A stretch of DNA of 64,000 nucleotides, from NCBI GenBank assembly GCA_020091685.1, contig CM034607.1, forward strand, positions 18,033,221-18,097,220, written 5' to 3'. This DNA comes from Lutjanus erythropterus. Lineage: Eukaryota; Chordata; Actinopteri; Lutjaniformes; Lutjanidae. Of this stretch, positions 22,291 to 33,400 are shown piece after piece; positions within the stretch are counted from its first letter, which is position 1, and each line of letters starts with the position of its first letter. A program made the position numbers and the translations under genes. The notes below the pieces were generated by a model, which saw only the letters and a program-made list of their open reading frames with translations, made no database searches and was not told the DNA's origin.

Positions 22291-23635
22291 CTGATGAAGT
22301 TCCAGGGAGTGCTGTGCTGGTGTTTGACATTGAGCTGGTAGAAATGGAGGAAGGACTTCCTGAAGGCTACATGTTCATCTGGAACGACGATGTGTCACCT
22401 GACCTCTTTGCTGAGATGGACAAAGACAGCAACAAGCAAGTGGAGCCCTCTGAGGTACGTGATCACCTGCTGTTACTGTAACATTTTTAACCCTTGTTCA
22501 AATTATTTTAAGTTGGGATGTAGGTACTTATTGTAAGTCAGCGTAGCCTGTTACCTACAGTATATAGAGATCAACACACCACCAGTTTGGAGAAACAGAG
22601 AGGAGCTCCAGCACAGAAGCTAAGCAATGAACTGCTGTGGAAAAAAAAGACCCACCTAAAAAAATCACTATCAGTTTAACCTTTATGATGTCCTGGGGTC
22701 ATTTTGGACCCCAAACGAAAACTTTTTCTGTCATAATATGCTTGTTTTTTCATCAAATGGTCTGAAAATAACAGGGGCTGTTTAATACTATGATCTTCAC
22801 AACTAAAATAAATTTGAAATAATTTGATTGAATTATGAATGTTTTTTTTAAATTTTATTTAGTAACGTTCGTTGTCCTCTGGGGTCCAAAAATACCCCAC
22901 AGCACAAGGGGTGCAAAGGGGCAAATTGTCATGCCATACTGCCGCCTCTATCAGTTAATTTGTTTGTGTCATTGAGTGACTTCAGTGAATGCAAAGCAAC
23001 CATTTAAAAACACAAAGTTACACAATAACACAAACAAATGAACCGACTGAAGCAGCGGCAGGTGAGTAACTCCTGTGTTCTGTGAGGTAAAATGACTGAT
23101 TTTGCCAAAGTAGGTTGGTTGATTTGGAGAGAGCGGTACTTGGCTCATTCAACATCAGTTTCAGTGGTGAAAATAATCTAAATATAGCGTACACCTCAAC
23201 AGATATTGATTTTTAGGTGGCTAAAATAGATTATGTTGCTGACCTTGTCCACAGCAGTGGATTGCTTAGCCATTACTCTTCTCTGCTTCTCCAAACGAGG
23301 AGGTTGTTGATCACCAACTACTGTAGGTAAAACACTGACTATCGATTAAACACTTCAAATAATCTGAACTGTTCCTTAAATGTACATTTGAAAGGTTTCC
23401 AGTTTTTGCTGCCGTCCTCAATTTACCCTCTCCACTCTCTCATTTGTTTCAATAGTTCACTGACTACATCATGCGGCAGGTGCAGGAAGGTAAAGGCCGC
23501 CTGGCTCCCGGCTTTGATCCTTATCGCATCATCGACAACATGTTCTCCAACCAGGACCGCGATGGAGATGGGAAGATCACAGAGGCGGAGTTCAAACTTA
23601 AAGCGGATGAATCTGCCACCCATGACGAACTATGA
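7072..23635 (+). CDS. fkbp9: ER peptidyl-prolyl cis-trans isomerase FKBP9, complete coding sequence
   Basis: Ten exons: 7072-7274, 8921-9066, 10823-11012, 11093-11238, 12383-12572, 15463-15608, 15714-15903, 19979-20124, 22291-22454 and 23456-23635. They total 1701 nt (566 aa plus stop); human FKBP9 is 570 aa. The ATG at 7072 starts a signal peptide (about residues 1-22). Four FKBP domains follow at roughly 45-140, 157-252, 269-364 and 381-476, each with a VRYHY-type start, DG..FDS and PP.L.YG motifs. The fourth is the most diverged (TSIDST for the usual FDSS). Two EF-hand loops lie at 496-507 and 541-552 with acidic residues at 1, 3, 12. The protein ends HDEL, the ER retrieval signal. FKBP10 was the alternative: the HDEL end, [15 protein letters not shown] and [14 protein letters not shown] fit FKBP9. 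Family role: proline isomerisation during ER protein folding. Confidence 0.95.
9067..10275. other. fkbp9 intron 2, first part: nothing recognised
   Basis: No exon, RNA or clear repeat seen. The intron before it (7275-8920) is likewise AT-rich without recognisable features. Confidence 0.5.
10276..10690. repeat. MITE-like dispersed repeat with GCTGCAACTAA end, copy 1
   Basis: Starts AGCTGCAACTAA and contains AATGGTGAAAAATG, TCTTGTTTTGTCTG and GTTTAGTTTACT blocks in the same order as 27568-27872, then a GTTGATCAGCCAATCAGTTGATCAACTAA tail (split here only for description). A (TAA)n run lies at about 10642-10669. Probably a non-autonomous hAT-type element; the family was not identified. Confidence 0.55.
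11030..11060. repeat. (AC)n microsatellite in the 80-bp intron between fkbp9 exons 3 and 4
   Basis: The intron runs only from 11013 to 11092, and the AC run makes up more than a third of it. Confidence 0.9.
12302..12364. repeat. (TTC)n microsatellite in the fkbp9 exon 5 acceptor tract
   Basis: About 21 TTC units followed by GTTTTCTTCTCTCCCCAG and the exon. It is effectively a much expanded polypyrimidine tract, and on the opposite strand a long purine (GAA) run, the sequence class of the human FXN expansion. Confidence 0.95.
13031..13690. repeat. Dispersed repeat shared with 28620-30735, copy 1, ending in a 28-bp tandem array
   Basis: Shares AACAAAAAGCCTTGAGATGGG-type start, GAGACAGTTCAAAGATTATT, AATAAAGGGTCTTTTCTC, AAATCTATCACAGGGTCTC and a TTAAATCACACAGGATATATG end with 28620-30735. 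Near its end, 13551-13656 holds about four head-to-tail copies of a 28-bp unit containing TATTAAATCACACAGGATAC. The other copy has the unit once, so the array expanded locally. It may be a diverged LTR or DNA element; the class is not settled. Confidence 0.6.
14542..14556. promoter_or_regulatory. Perfect palindromic estrogen response element sequence
   Basis: AGGTCACAGTGACCT is a complete 15-nt palindrome matching the consensus ERE (GGTCA-N3-TGACC), with the CAG spacer of the classic vitellogenin A2 element. It lies in fkbp9 intron 5, about 0.9 kb upstream of exon 6, in repeat-rich DNA. The sequence match is exact; activity is inference. Confidence 0.5.
16420..16545 (+). repeat. Dispersed repeat fragment, inverted partner of 19625-19760
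   Basis: GTCCACATT, CTCCCTGTTCAT, GTGTCAGC and GGCCAAACATAGAG occur here in the same order as on the minus strand of 19625-19760. Both lie in fkbp9 intron 7 (15904-19978), about 3.1 kb apart, in opposite orientation. Confidence 0.55.
17024..17140. repeat. (TAA)n and (AC)n microsatellites
   Basis: A TAA run at about 17024-17061 is followed by an AC run at about 17103-17140, both in fkbp9 intron 7. Confidence 0.9.
18800..19185. repeat. Dispersed repeat, copy related to 25230-25425 and 30300-30395
   Basis: The first part (GACAAAAAGACTCAG, GGTCTGGGCTTAGAGCCAC, ACACCCTAAAAACC) is the reverse complement of 30300-30395. The second part (CACAAAGTTTATTGATCT, ACAAGCATGA, CACCCTGTTATATACT) matches 25230-25425. 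Probably a decayed retroelement terminal region. Confidence 0.5.
19625..19760 (-). repeat. Dispersed repeat fragment, inverted partner of 16420-16545
   Basis: Minus-strand counterpart of the 16420-16545 block. It sits shortly upstream of fkbp9 exon 8. The pair could form a long hairpin in the pre-mRNA. Confidence 0.55.
20610..21182. mobile_element. Foldback MITE, copy 1
   Basis: An imperfect inverted repeat: the left half has TTTCACAGGAAAACAG, CAGAATCTCC, GACCAGTTTTCAA and TAAAAGTCTCTTAAAG, and the right half carries the complements (AAGAGACTTGGATTACA, TTGAAAACTGGTCACC, GATTCTGCAACGCCG). The end carries the ATGAAAATTCAGTCATTATCT-type sequence common at fish foldback elements. A (TTTG)n tract lies at about 21078-21102. 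It lies in fkbp9 intron 8. Confidence 0.7.
22239..22288. repeat. (GT)25 microsatellite ending in the fkbp9 exon 9 acceptor AG
   Basis: About 25 GT units run directly into the acceptor AG at 22289-22290, with no conventional pyrimidine tract. The exon that follows is in phase and conserved, so this acceptor must work. Confidence 0.95.
22676..22912. mobile_element. MITE-like element with TGGGGTC/GACCCC ends
   Basis: Begins with CCTGGGGTCATTTTGGACCC and ends with TCTGGGGTCCAAAAATACCC, both within fkbp9 intron 9. The short terminal hairpins and AT-rich centre suggest a non-autonomous DNA transposon. Assignment to a superfamily is not possible by eye. Confidence 0.4.
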
Positions 23636-23870
23636 CGGGACTGAGTGTAAAACCCAGGGTGTAGGTTGACGGGTCAGACAGTGGGGGGGGTTATAATAAT
23701 ACAATTGTGGGTGGTAGAGTAGAAAACGATGGGTTTGTATGTGTAAAGTAAGCAAGTGTGGAGTGAGAAATGTGCTGAGAGATTTTTTTTTGTTTTATTT
23801 TGAAGACTCATATGATGGTCAAAGGACGTCTCATCCTTATAGAAGTCCATTTCCACCAATGTGATGAAAA

Positions 23871-23876
23871 AATAAA
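23871..23876 (+). terminator. Likely fkbp9 polyadenylation signal AATAAA
   Basis: First canonical AATAAA after the fkbp9 stop, 236 bp downstream, giving a short 3' UTR. A longer 3' UTR cannot be excluded. Confidence 0.6.
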
Positions 23877-26384
23877 GATCCTATAAGTCACTATAATGAG
23901 GTACTTTGTCAACACAAAGAATTAGAATCTCAAAATAATGAAAAACTGTTGAAAAAAGAAAAAGACTGAGTATATAAAGAAAGTATATTAAACATTCTCT
24001 TTATTTTAAGAAAGTTTCTCATCATTTTGTTGTACTATGTAATTTTTTAAAAAAGTTTTCATTATATTTAGATACTGAGTCATTATTTTGAAAGAGTTTC
24101 TCATTATTTTGAGAAAGTTTCTGACTTACTGGATCTTTTTCTCATCACAATGACACAAACAGGTTTCCATTTGTCCTTAAAGAGCCAAATGAGTCTCAGA
24201 AGAAATATTCAGAAATGAGAAGATCATTTTAAGAGCAAAATATTGGAAAGAAAACAAATAATTTGAGTTCTGTAATGACAGTGAATGACTTTTTTATACC
24301 TCTTTTTCCTTCAAGTTATTGTCTTGCATTATGTGATTCTTTTTTTTATTTTGAAGGGTACAAAAACACTCCTGTGTGAGAGAACAAACCAAGGCCTCAC
24401 TGAACGATCTCTACATTCAGTACTCCTTCATGCATTTTATGATTGTGTGTGAAACTTTGTTTTCTTTTCACTGGGTATTAGCTTGTCTCTGAAATATCTG
24501 AAAGTCTTCCAGGAGCAATAATGTTTTCACCACTCATTTATTGATGAAAGTAAGTGGTCATTTAAAGAAATGAGAGTTTTAAGTTAGAATAACGTTCTGT
24601 TGCTGTAGTTTACAGCCAACACCTTCCACTGTCTTATGTTCAAATGTCAGGATGCCTTCTGTGTTTTCTGCTGTTCGGATCATCCAAAATGACACTGAAA
24701 AGTCCAAAATCCCGGGGCTCTTCAGTCATTTTCGGTCAGCTAGTTGTGCCATTGCTTGTGTTTGTCTTCATCAGGATGTCAACGCCTGATTGTGCGTGTG
24801 TTTTTGTCTTTGTGTGTGTGCGAGAGAGAGACAGACAGAGAAATGTGTGTGTGAATGTTGTTTTTGTTTTACTTTTTCATTCAGGAGAATATGGAAGCTT
24901 GTTGATGACAATGTCTGCACAAAGTTTAATTTGATTAAATGACCTGACCTAAATATGTGCCTAAACTGTGTCTGTCCTTTTGCCTAAAACTTGTGCAAGT
25001 GTCTCTGTTTGCTTTAGACACTTTTTAAACTCAACTTTTATCTGTAAAGGTCCTGACTGGGATTTGTTGGCAGAAAGAGAATATAATAAGTATAATGTAT
25101 GTTTTTTAATTAGTGCATAATCACCTTAAAATAAGAACTGTTGTGTTTTTGTTACCATAGAAGGAATTGTTTGTATCTACAGAGGGTCCTGTTCCATTGA
25201 GGCCACCATGTTTCTGCAGTAGCCCAGGACAGACAAACCAAACACTAGCTCTGCCATACAAAGTTTATTGATCTGTCTGATATAGAAAAATCAACAAGCA
25301 TGAATCAAACCCGGGGTTACACTGACGAAAGGGACTCAGTGCACCCTGTTTTATACTATTTGGAAGCTCCTCCCTCTCTTGACATTTCAGCTCACATCCA
25401 AACATACCCGTGTATCACTTGTTATTGTTTTTTGGACTTCCTCTAATTCATAGCACAGCAAAAATCTACTTCCCTTTTTTTTAAAAAAAATAATATAAAT
25501 CAAGTGTCTCATAAATTTTCCCAACTAATTTCCTCTAGCAGTTGATTTGTGGTGTGCCACCTGGTCAGGCATGTGCTTCAAGTTGAATCAGTCAAGGTAA
25601 AACTCCCCCAGGAAAATACCAAAGTGAAGAAGATGCCAAATATATCACTACATGGTGAACGTCGTGATGAAAAATATGCCACTACAGTAGGGACCTCATA
25701 GGAAGTAAACAAGAGGATGTCTGCCAGATGGTTGAGACGCCTCTATCCCGTACCTTTAGAAAGTTCTTTGTCAGACTTTGTTCCTCTTGGACACTGTGTG
25801 ACCCAGGCCTGTAATAAACTGTTGAACAAATCTTCTCGACTTGTTTCTCCTTGGAGAGACAACACCATAAAATCATCATTACAGTATCAGTACTTTTCCT
25901 TAAGATCTGAATACTTTGGGAATACTGGACATCCCCCTCTCTGCACAAAAAAACAGGATTTATGAAAAAACATATCTGATTGATACTGGATACTTGATTG
26001 AAACTAAATAAAATAAATACAAACGGAGATGACATTTTTTTTCTTAAACAAATGAACCCTTCACCTCCTCCACCTGTGGCAGCAGCATCCTAACACTCAT
26101 GAGCTGAGGAGGAGGGAGGAGGAGGAGTCACACCATCTCAGCTCTTAATAAGGAGCACAGCTGCAGCAGCTCGAGATTTGAGCACCAACATGGGAGCTCA
26201 TCAGAAACTGCACTCGCTTTTGTTTTGGACTTATATAGCTTGATATGTGGACGGCTACGTATCAGTATTTTTTTCCATATTAGATGAGTTAATTTTTTAA
26301 TTTTGTGACTTCAGACCACAACTCTGCATGAATTTCCAGACTTGAGAGAAGAGTTTTTACTTTGGCTTGCAGTAACTTTTGACC
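23877..26384. other. Intergenic region between fkbp9 and the zinc-finger gene
   Basis: No coding exon recognised. It holds repeat fragments (25040-25425) and short CT/GT-rich stretches. From about 26140 it becomes the presumed 5' flank of the zinc-finger gene: a TTAATAAGG near 26146 and then GC-richer DNA. Three short upstream ORFs (for example 26190-26243, 17 codons plus stop) precede the chosen ATG if transcription starts there. Confidence 0.5.
25230..25425. repeat. Dispersed repeat, copy of the 18960-19185 block
   Basis: Shares ACAAAGTTTATTGATCTG, AACAAGCATGAATCAAACCC and CACCCTGTTTTATACTA with 18960-19185. Lies in the intergenic region between fkbp9 and the zinc-finger gene. The bases upstream (25040-25230) resemble the 28020-28370 element. 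Confidence 0.5.
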
Positions 26385-27368
26385 ATGGACTGCAACTACT
26401 TGGCCTGTCAGGTAGGTGAATGTGTACGTGCTTCTAGTAATCGGTGACCGCGTCCTGGGCTTGTTTTACGGCTGAGAAGTTCGAGAATTAGGAACGAAAA
26501 AAAAAAAAAGAGTCAGTTTTCGAACTAACGCAAGAGTACCGACACTATGATGTCATCATCTAATTTACGCAGACGTGTACGCAGGTTTGAAACCACAACA
26601 AAAGCGGACGTTCATCTTCTACTGGCCGGGCATGTTTGTTTGAGCGTTTGGAATCGGCCGTTTCTATAGGGGAACCCCAGACCCGCGAAAGATCTCGCGA
26701 GAGTGTTCATGTTGTATACGCACAAAGATCTTTACTTCACTTTAACCAAACTCGAAACCGATTTCAGACAAGAGACCGGATTTCAACGAGAGCGCCGACA
26801 CATTATAAGACATATTTAGTTTGCACGAGACGATCCACGAAGAGACAACGCAGGAAAATCTCGCGAGAGTTTCGGAAATCGAGGGTTTCCTTCTCGTTTG
26901 GCTGGAGGAGCGTTTGATATTTTGCTAAGTGAAGGTCGTGTGGAGAGATTTAGTGGAGGGATTTTTTTTGTTGTTGTTTTCTTAAGATATCCGTAAAGGT
27001 TTCAACAAAAACTAGTTAGACTGTTCTTGTGTGTATGAGTTGTGTGTCACTTGTGCATGTCAATGCATGCCTTGTCAATTTATATTTGTGGTTTTCAACT
27101 TTATCTCTGTTTCAGGAATTATAATTTTAAAATGTTATTTCTTTTTGTTCACACTGTTAAGTTGCTGTTTGGTTTTAGTTCAACGTTTTGATGCTATCTG
27201 ACAGTTAATTGCTAATTAGTTTTACTAGGCAACACAGGTATGAAACAGTATGAGTATGGATACTTTTTCAGTACCACATGTTTAAAAACAATACTAACAT
27301 TTCATAGTATTAAATGTGCTGGAGCTATGAAAATGATCAAATGATCAAAATCCTCTTGTGTGTGCCAA

Positions 27369-27405
<37 letters not shown>

Positions 27406-30400
27406 GATATTATTTTTTTGTTGTGATTGTTTTTAATACTAGTATTGAAGTGTTAATTCTGGCATGGACACAACTCTACCGTGTTGTAAAATGGGATAGT
27501 AACATAGACTACATTTGATTTATTTCTGAATCTTGAATCTCCATGGTATCAGAAATGACAAACTCTTTGGGCTGCAACTAACAATTGTTTTCATAATCAA
27601 TTGATCTGCCAGTTATTTTCAGCACCAACAAGTTGTCAATAAAATGGTGAAAAATGTTTCCCCAAGCACAAGGTGACATCCTCAAATGTCTTGTTTGGCC
27701 ACAAGCCAAAGATATTAAGTTTACTGTCATAGAAGACTAATGAAGTCACAACGTGTTCACATTTGAGAATCTGAAATTAGTGAATTGGCTTGAAAAAAAA
27801 CCTAAAAATGGTTGTCAATTAATTTAATCATTGACAAGCAATTGATTAAATGACTAGTTGTTGCAGCTCTAACACTGAATGTTATATTCTGAGTTGTATT
27901 AATTCCTAGAATCAGCTTAAAACTGGGAGACTGAAAACCAAGTGAGAAATATTTGGCCAGATATTTTTTGATAATGTCTGGGTCACCACATATAAGATAC
28001 AGATGAGTGACAAATTAAAGGCCCAGTGTGTAAGATTTATGGGGATATATCCACAGAAATGGAATATAATTTGAGTGTTTTCATTAGTATATTATCTTAA
28101 TGTTTTTGTTACCTTAGAATGAGTTGATGATATTTACAGAGGATGTGGGTCCTCTCTCACGGAGGTCACCATGTTGTGCCACCATGTTCCAAAAGTGGCC
28201 CAGAAGAACCAAACACTGGCTATAGATACGGCCTTTAGCATTTTGCAAGAGGTTTGTGGCCGTCGCAGTTTCTCCTACATGCCTGGAATTGGGTAGTGAG
28301 ACAAGGTGTTTGCAATCTGCAAGCTCACTGCTAGATGCCTCTAAATTGTACACACTGCTCCTTTAAAGGGGAACAAACAATAGTTTATAGCCATGCTAGC
28401 ATCTCTGTGAGTCTGTGAACAGCAGTGCTTTGAGCTAAATGCAAACATGCAAATGTTTATCTGCTTACCATGTTGTAGTGGAATACATGTACTCTTGTAT
28501 AACCTTGTGTAAACTTGTTTCACTAAAACAGACCAAAGATTGTATAACCACTTGATATTTCCAAAATATTGGGCATGCGCGTGATACGACGCTGAGTTAG
28601 AACATCTGGACACCTGTCGTGTAACAAAAAACTTTGAGATGGGCAAGGATAGTTCAGGTTCAACGTACCAACACTTAGTAAAAAACTCTGGATTCAAAGT
28701 CTGGATGAGTAAAGAAATGACAAAAATGAAGCTTACTGAAGGAGAAAGAATCAGCTGCAAAAGAGTTTACTGTGCTCTTCAAGAAGACGACACCAACAAA
28801 CTCAAGTCAATACCAGGATTAGGCTAAGAATACTCACTGCACCAGCTTTTATACAGTTGGGAGACAGGCAGAGACTCAGTTAAATTTTTCCCTACTTTCA
28901 AGACATAATATTTCAAATTTCTATACATCCTTTTTTCTCTATTACCTATGGAATTTTTACAGTATGTTTGCCACAGGTTTGTTAGAGACAGTTCAAAGAT
29001 TATTTTTAAAAAAATATGTTTGTACAATGATTGTAAATATATTAAAGGGTCTTTTCTCATGGAATCTGTAAGTTCATAAATTCATTACAGTCATTGTAAA
29101 TCTATCACAGGGTCTCTATTTGCGAAGCTTACAAGTTAATGAACTCATTAAGACCCTTTATGTCACACAAGACCTGTGTTTCACATTGTTATGTAGAATT
29201 ATAAATCAATTAGGTGCCTCGTAACAAGATTGATAAGGTAATAAATGAATGCAGAACAGGTCAAGCGGAATGATGACAGGTTCCATATAGCGATAACCTG
29301 GGCACACAGAAGGTCAGGCAGCCTGTATTATATAGTCTTGCTTGTGTAACGTATTGAAACGATGATGATTATTGTGGGGTTTCCAAAAGAAGAGATGACA
29401 CCGGTGTACCCGAAAACAATGTTTAATACGAGCTCGGGTTCCTCCATAGCATGCAGTGTAAGAAGGAATGAACAAAGAACACTCGAACATGAACAGCTTT
29501 AGGATTTTTTTCAGCAGCATACTATCAATTAGTTTACTCACGTTAGCGACACTGAGTTGGCACCGGGCCAAATTAACTTAAACTACCGATAAGTTACGTA
29601 ACGTTAGCTGGTCATCAACATATTGTGAACATCTGTTTAACTTGTAAAATCTATGTCGAGTTATCTCAAGCTAATAACTTACGTCTACCTATTCTCCGGC
29701 CGGTAATTCGCTGCTTTATTGTTTATTTGTAATTCGGGAATTCGCTCCTCTGACTCTGCCCTGTCGCCTAGGTGCTTGACGTGCTTGACGACCGCGCCCC
29801 CCCAAACAACGCTAGCATCATTCAAATGAGCACGCGCAAGTATATTTCCATACTGAGCAAGATAGTTATCTGCAGTTTACCTTAGTGCTCGCAAGTACCC
29901 AACAGGAGTCTGTTTTGAAGGTGGAGAGATGCGGCGGTGGTGTATTTGCGTCAACAATAAAAAATAAAAAAAAAAAAAAAAAGAAATTTGAAGGAGTGGC
30001 GGCTAGGATTTAGGAGTGGCGGGCCGCCACTCCTAAATGAATGTAGAGGAAACACTGGCTTATATGGAGTTGTCTGTCTAGAAACATCTGGTTTATCTCA
30101 GGCTATCCAAACAACCTAGCTATGGACAGGGCCTTGTCCACCAGACATACTGGCGCCTTTTCCACCATTTTCCTGTCAATGTAAGCATAATATATGATCG
30201 TAGGACATACCACACTGTTCACACAAACGCATCCTAACACGTATTAAGAATATTCAGTGGTTAAACATCAGGTTGAAATAAGGAGATTGAACAATGACTT
30301 TTTTACTAAGGTTTTTAGGGTGTTGTGGCTCTAAGCCCAGACCTTACTGGCCTATTTTTCTGAGTCTTTTTGTCACAAGATGAAAGGTGTCTAAGAGAAT

Positions 30401-33400
30401 GACGATGACAGAATGATGATGAGCATTCATTTGATTGATCGTGTATTTAAGGAAGTGGGCAAGATGTACTGCAGTTAAAGACACTTTCATTTCCTATCAT
30501 CTGGTAGTTGCACTCGCGAAATATGTGTCAGGTCATCTCATGCCAAAGACAAAAATCTGATAAAACAGAACTAGTCCATACGGGTTTCCTGGTGCGGCAG
30601 TCATAATAAAGTATGCAAAATGTCATACACAGTTTACAGGTTATACACAGGTAATTTTCCATCACAAGGTCACACTGAGTTCAATATATATTGAATCACA
30701 CAGGATATATGTTTACACGTCAAATTCTTACACAACACATAACCTTCTAATGAGATAAATGATAAGAATGACTACACACAAGCAAATGTCACATTACAGC
30801 ACATTTTACCATTGTGTCTTAAACATGTGACAGTCTATCAGGTTTAGCATGCAAACATTTGCTAATTAGCACTATGAACTTAAGCACAGCTGAGGATGAT
30901 GGCAGTGTCATTATTATATATAGTTATTAGGACTCATCTTAAGGGGGGCATGAATATCTGATGGCTCTCCATTACATTTTGTACTTATAGATGTTTTAGT
31001 CTGGACGAAAGTGGTTGATCAACCTGCAGACTGACATTGCCATCCAAGAGCCAGGTGCAGCTGCAGCCATGCTTCATCTAGAGATTCGGAGGCTTGCTTA
31101 TTTTTTCTGCCTGACATGCGCAGTTCTCTGCAAAAATGTTCATTAAAAACAGACATTATATCAGCAACTGGGCATCTCTCACTGTAGTTTGTCTACATCT
31201 GTGCAGTATGTTACAGACATGAAAAAAATTGGGTGCAGGGCAGTGTGGTTTTTTTTTCCTGTCCATCCCTTCCTCCCTTCCTCTCTGAGTGAGGGAAAGC
31301 AGAAAGCAGCTATTTTCTTCTCCTCCAAACTCTTCTGCAAACTCTATGTAGAAAGATGGGTTTTCAGCAGTGAGATAGTCACATATAGTATCTTTTAAAA
31401 ATGGCATGAGAAGAAAAACATTCTAACAGCAGCCTAACAGTAGTAGCCAACATGCTGGGAAGATATTTTACACAAAGAAAGAAATAACTTGATGTAACAT
31501 TTGGTAACAGTCACTACATTCACAAGAAGGCCCAAATAATTAAGAATTTGTCCCAAACAATGTTTCACAAACAGATGATTTGTGGCCATGAGACAAACAA
31601 ACACACCAGCATTACATCTGTGTCAATAAGAGGAGCGGGTTAGGACAAGGAGAATAAAGACAAGTCTATGAGGAGATGGAAGTACTGAGCAGCTGACAGT
31701 GTTGCCAAACAACCTTGGCATGGACAGCCTGTGTTGATCGCGTCTCCCCTGACGTTTTCTCATCCAGATTTGTCTGTTGCACCACGTCAGTCTACAGTGT
31801 GATGCACCATTTTCAAATCTTATTTTCAGTATTTTGTAATAAACATATAGTTTACTTTTCCATTATTTAATTTATGCTGTCAGTTACAGTTCTTTAAAAG
31901 AAAATCAGAATTGGCAGGTCAGATTTTTTTTTTTTTTTTTTGTTGATTTGGGATCGGCCAAGAAATTTGATCAGTGCCCTTAGGCCTGGGGAATATAGCC
32001 GAAAAACCACGATAGTGAAGTTTCATATTGGTCAATATCAATAATTATTGATCGTGTAAGTTGTGACTGATGATATGTTGTGTACTACCAAGGGTGGAAG
32101 TAGGTGAGGGTTTGTTGTATTATATTGCAACAATATTACAGGGCTGACTATTGGTGCTTTCACAAAATAAGAGATTATTTTATAAATAATCATCAGTAAT
32201 GTGGATATAATGCCTAAGTGAGTAAAGGCAAATATGAGATCAGCTGGAACAGTCTGGTAAATTCTCAAAATGACATCACTTAAGTGTAATGCAGCCTTTG
32301 AAACCAGGAAAAGACAACACTTCTGACATATCACGATATAACGATATCCAAAACCTATCATTATATCTAGTGTATCATAATTCAATATAATATCATTATA
32401 TTGCCCAGCCCTAAGTGCACTCTATTGGGAAATCACAAAATTGGGCTTTTTTATTTTCTAAGGTGGTTTCTTGATCACTTGTACTACCGGTCTCATCTCA
32501 GACGCAGGCTTTTGTTACTGCAGTCCAACAGCATAATGTTTTACAGCTGCCCGCTTGTGACTGGATCACCCAAGATGCATATTAATGCCAGGTTTAAATG
32601 GGGCCTATAAGGACATGAGAAATAAGTATATCTAGGTCTGTAGGCAATGAGTGTTTAAGGATAAAAGGATACTTGAGACACATCCTGAACTGATGATGAT
32701 TATTGTGGGATATTGAAAGAAGAGATGACACCGGTGTACCCGAAAACAGCGTTTAATACAAGCTCGGGTTCTTCCATATCATACAACACGCAGTGTAAGA
32801 AGGAATGAATAATGAACACTCAAACACATACTATATAGAGTTGTCTGACTAGAGGCATGTGGTGTAACTGAAGCTGTCCTTAGAAGGGACCTCTTCCACC
32901 AGATGTTCTGGCACCCTTCCAATCCTGTCACCGGTCAATGTAAGCAGAATATGATCCTATGTCCTACCACACTGTTCATACAAATACATCCTGACACATC
33001 CTGTCCCGCACTTTCCCAGAATTAAGAGCTTCCTTGTTCTACTCCTATTTCTATTGCAACACTTTATAATTGCAAAGCTTTTATTGCCCTTTGATTTAAA
33101 AACAAGATTTGACACGTCATACGATGATTGTCAGGCATTGCGATGGATGATGGCATCATCCGGTGGCTGAACCCTTCTCTCGACCCTGTCGCTAAATTTT
33201 TTTAGAGTCCTGGCCAGGGATGAGTGTCGAGAACCGATACTATGACTAGTCAGTACTGAAATATTGATAAGTTCTTGGACAAACAATATTGCAATCTGTA
33301 TATATGCAACAGTACATAAATAGCTTACAGGGAAAAATGTGTGGGCTCACTTAACTGAATTAGATGAAAATGCAGTTAAATGCAATAACTCTTATTTCTG

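Larger units (their letters stand above)
28620..30735. repeat. Dispersed repeat shared with 13031-13690, copy 2, carrying a nested solo LTR
   Basis: Shares with copy 1 the blocks TTTGAGATGGGCAAGGATAG, GAGACAGTTCAAAGATTATT, AAAGGGTCTTTTCTC, AAATCTATCACAGGGTCTC and the end ATTGAATCACACAGGATATA. Extra sequence at 28680-28950 and the solo LTR at 29355-30239 interrupt it. A fragment of the 18800 repeat lies at 30300-30395. Confidence 0.55.

Noticed and set aside
1585-23635. Calling the first two genes p3h4 and fkbp10, as their head-to-head order suggests
   Set aside because: The residues fit CRTAP ([23 protein letters not shown]) and FKBP9 ([19 protein letters not shown] end) better than the paralogues.
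28341-28760. 139-aa minus-strand ORF
   Set aside because: It spans the end of a dispersed repeat and the start of another; no motif or splice support.
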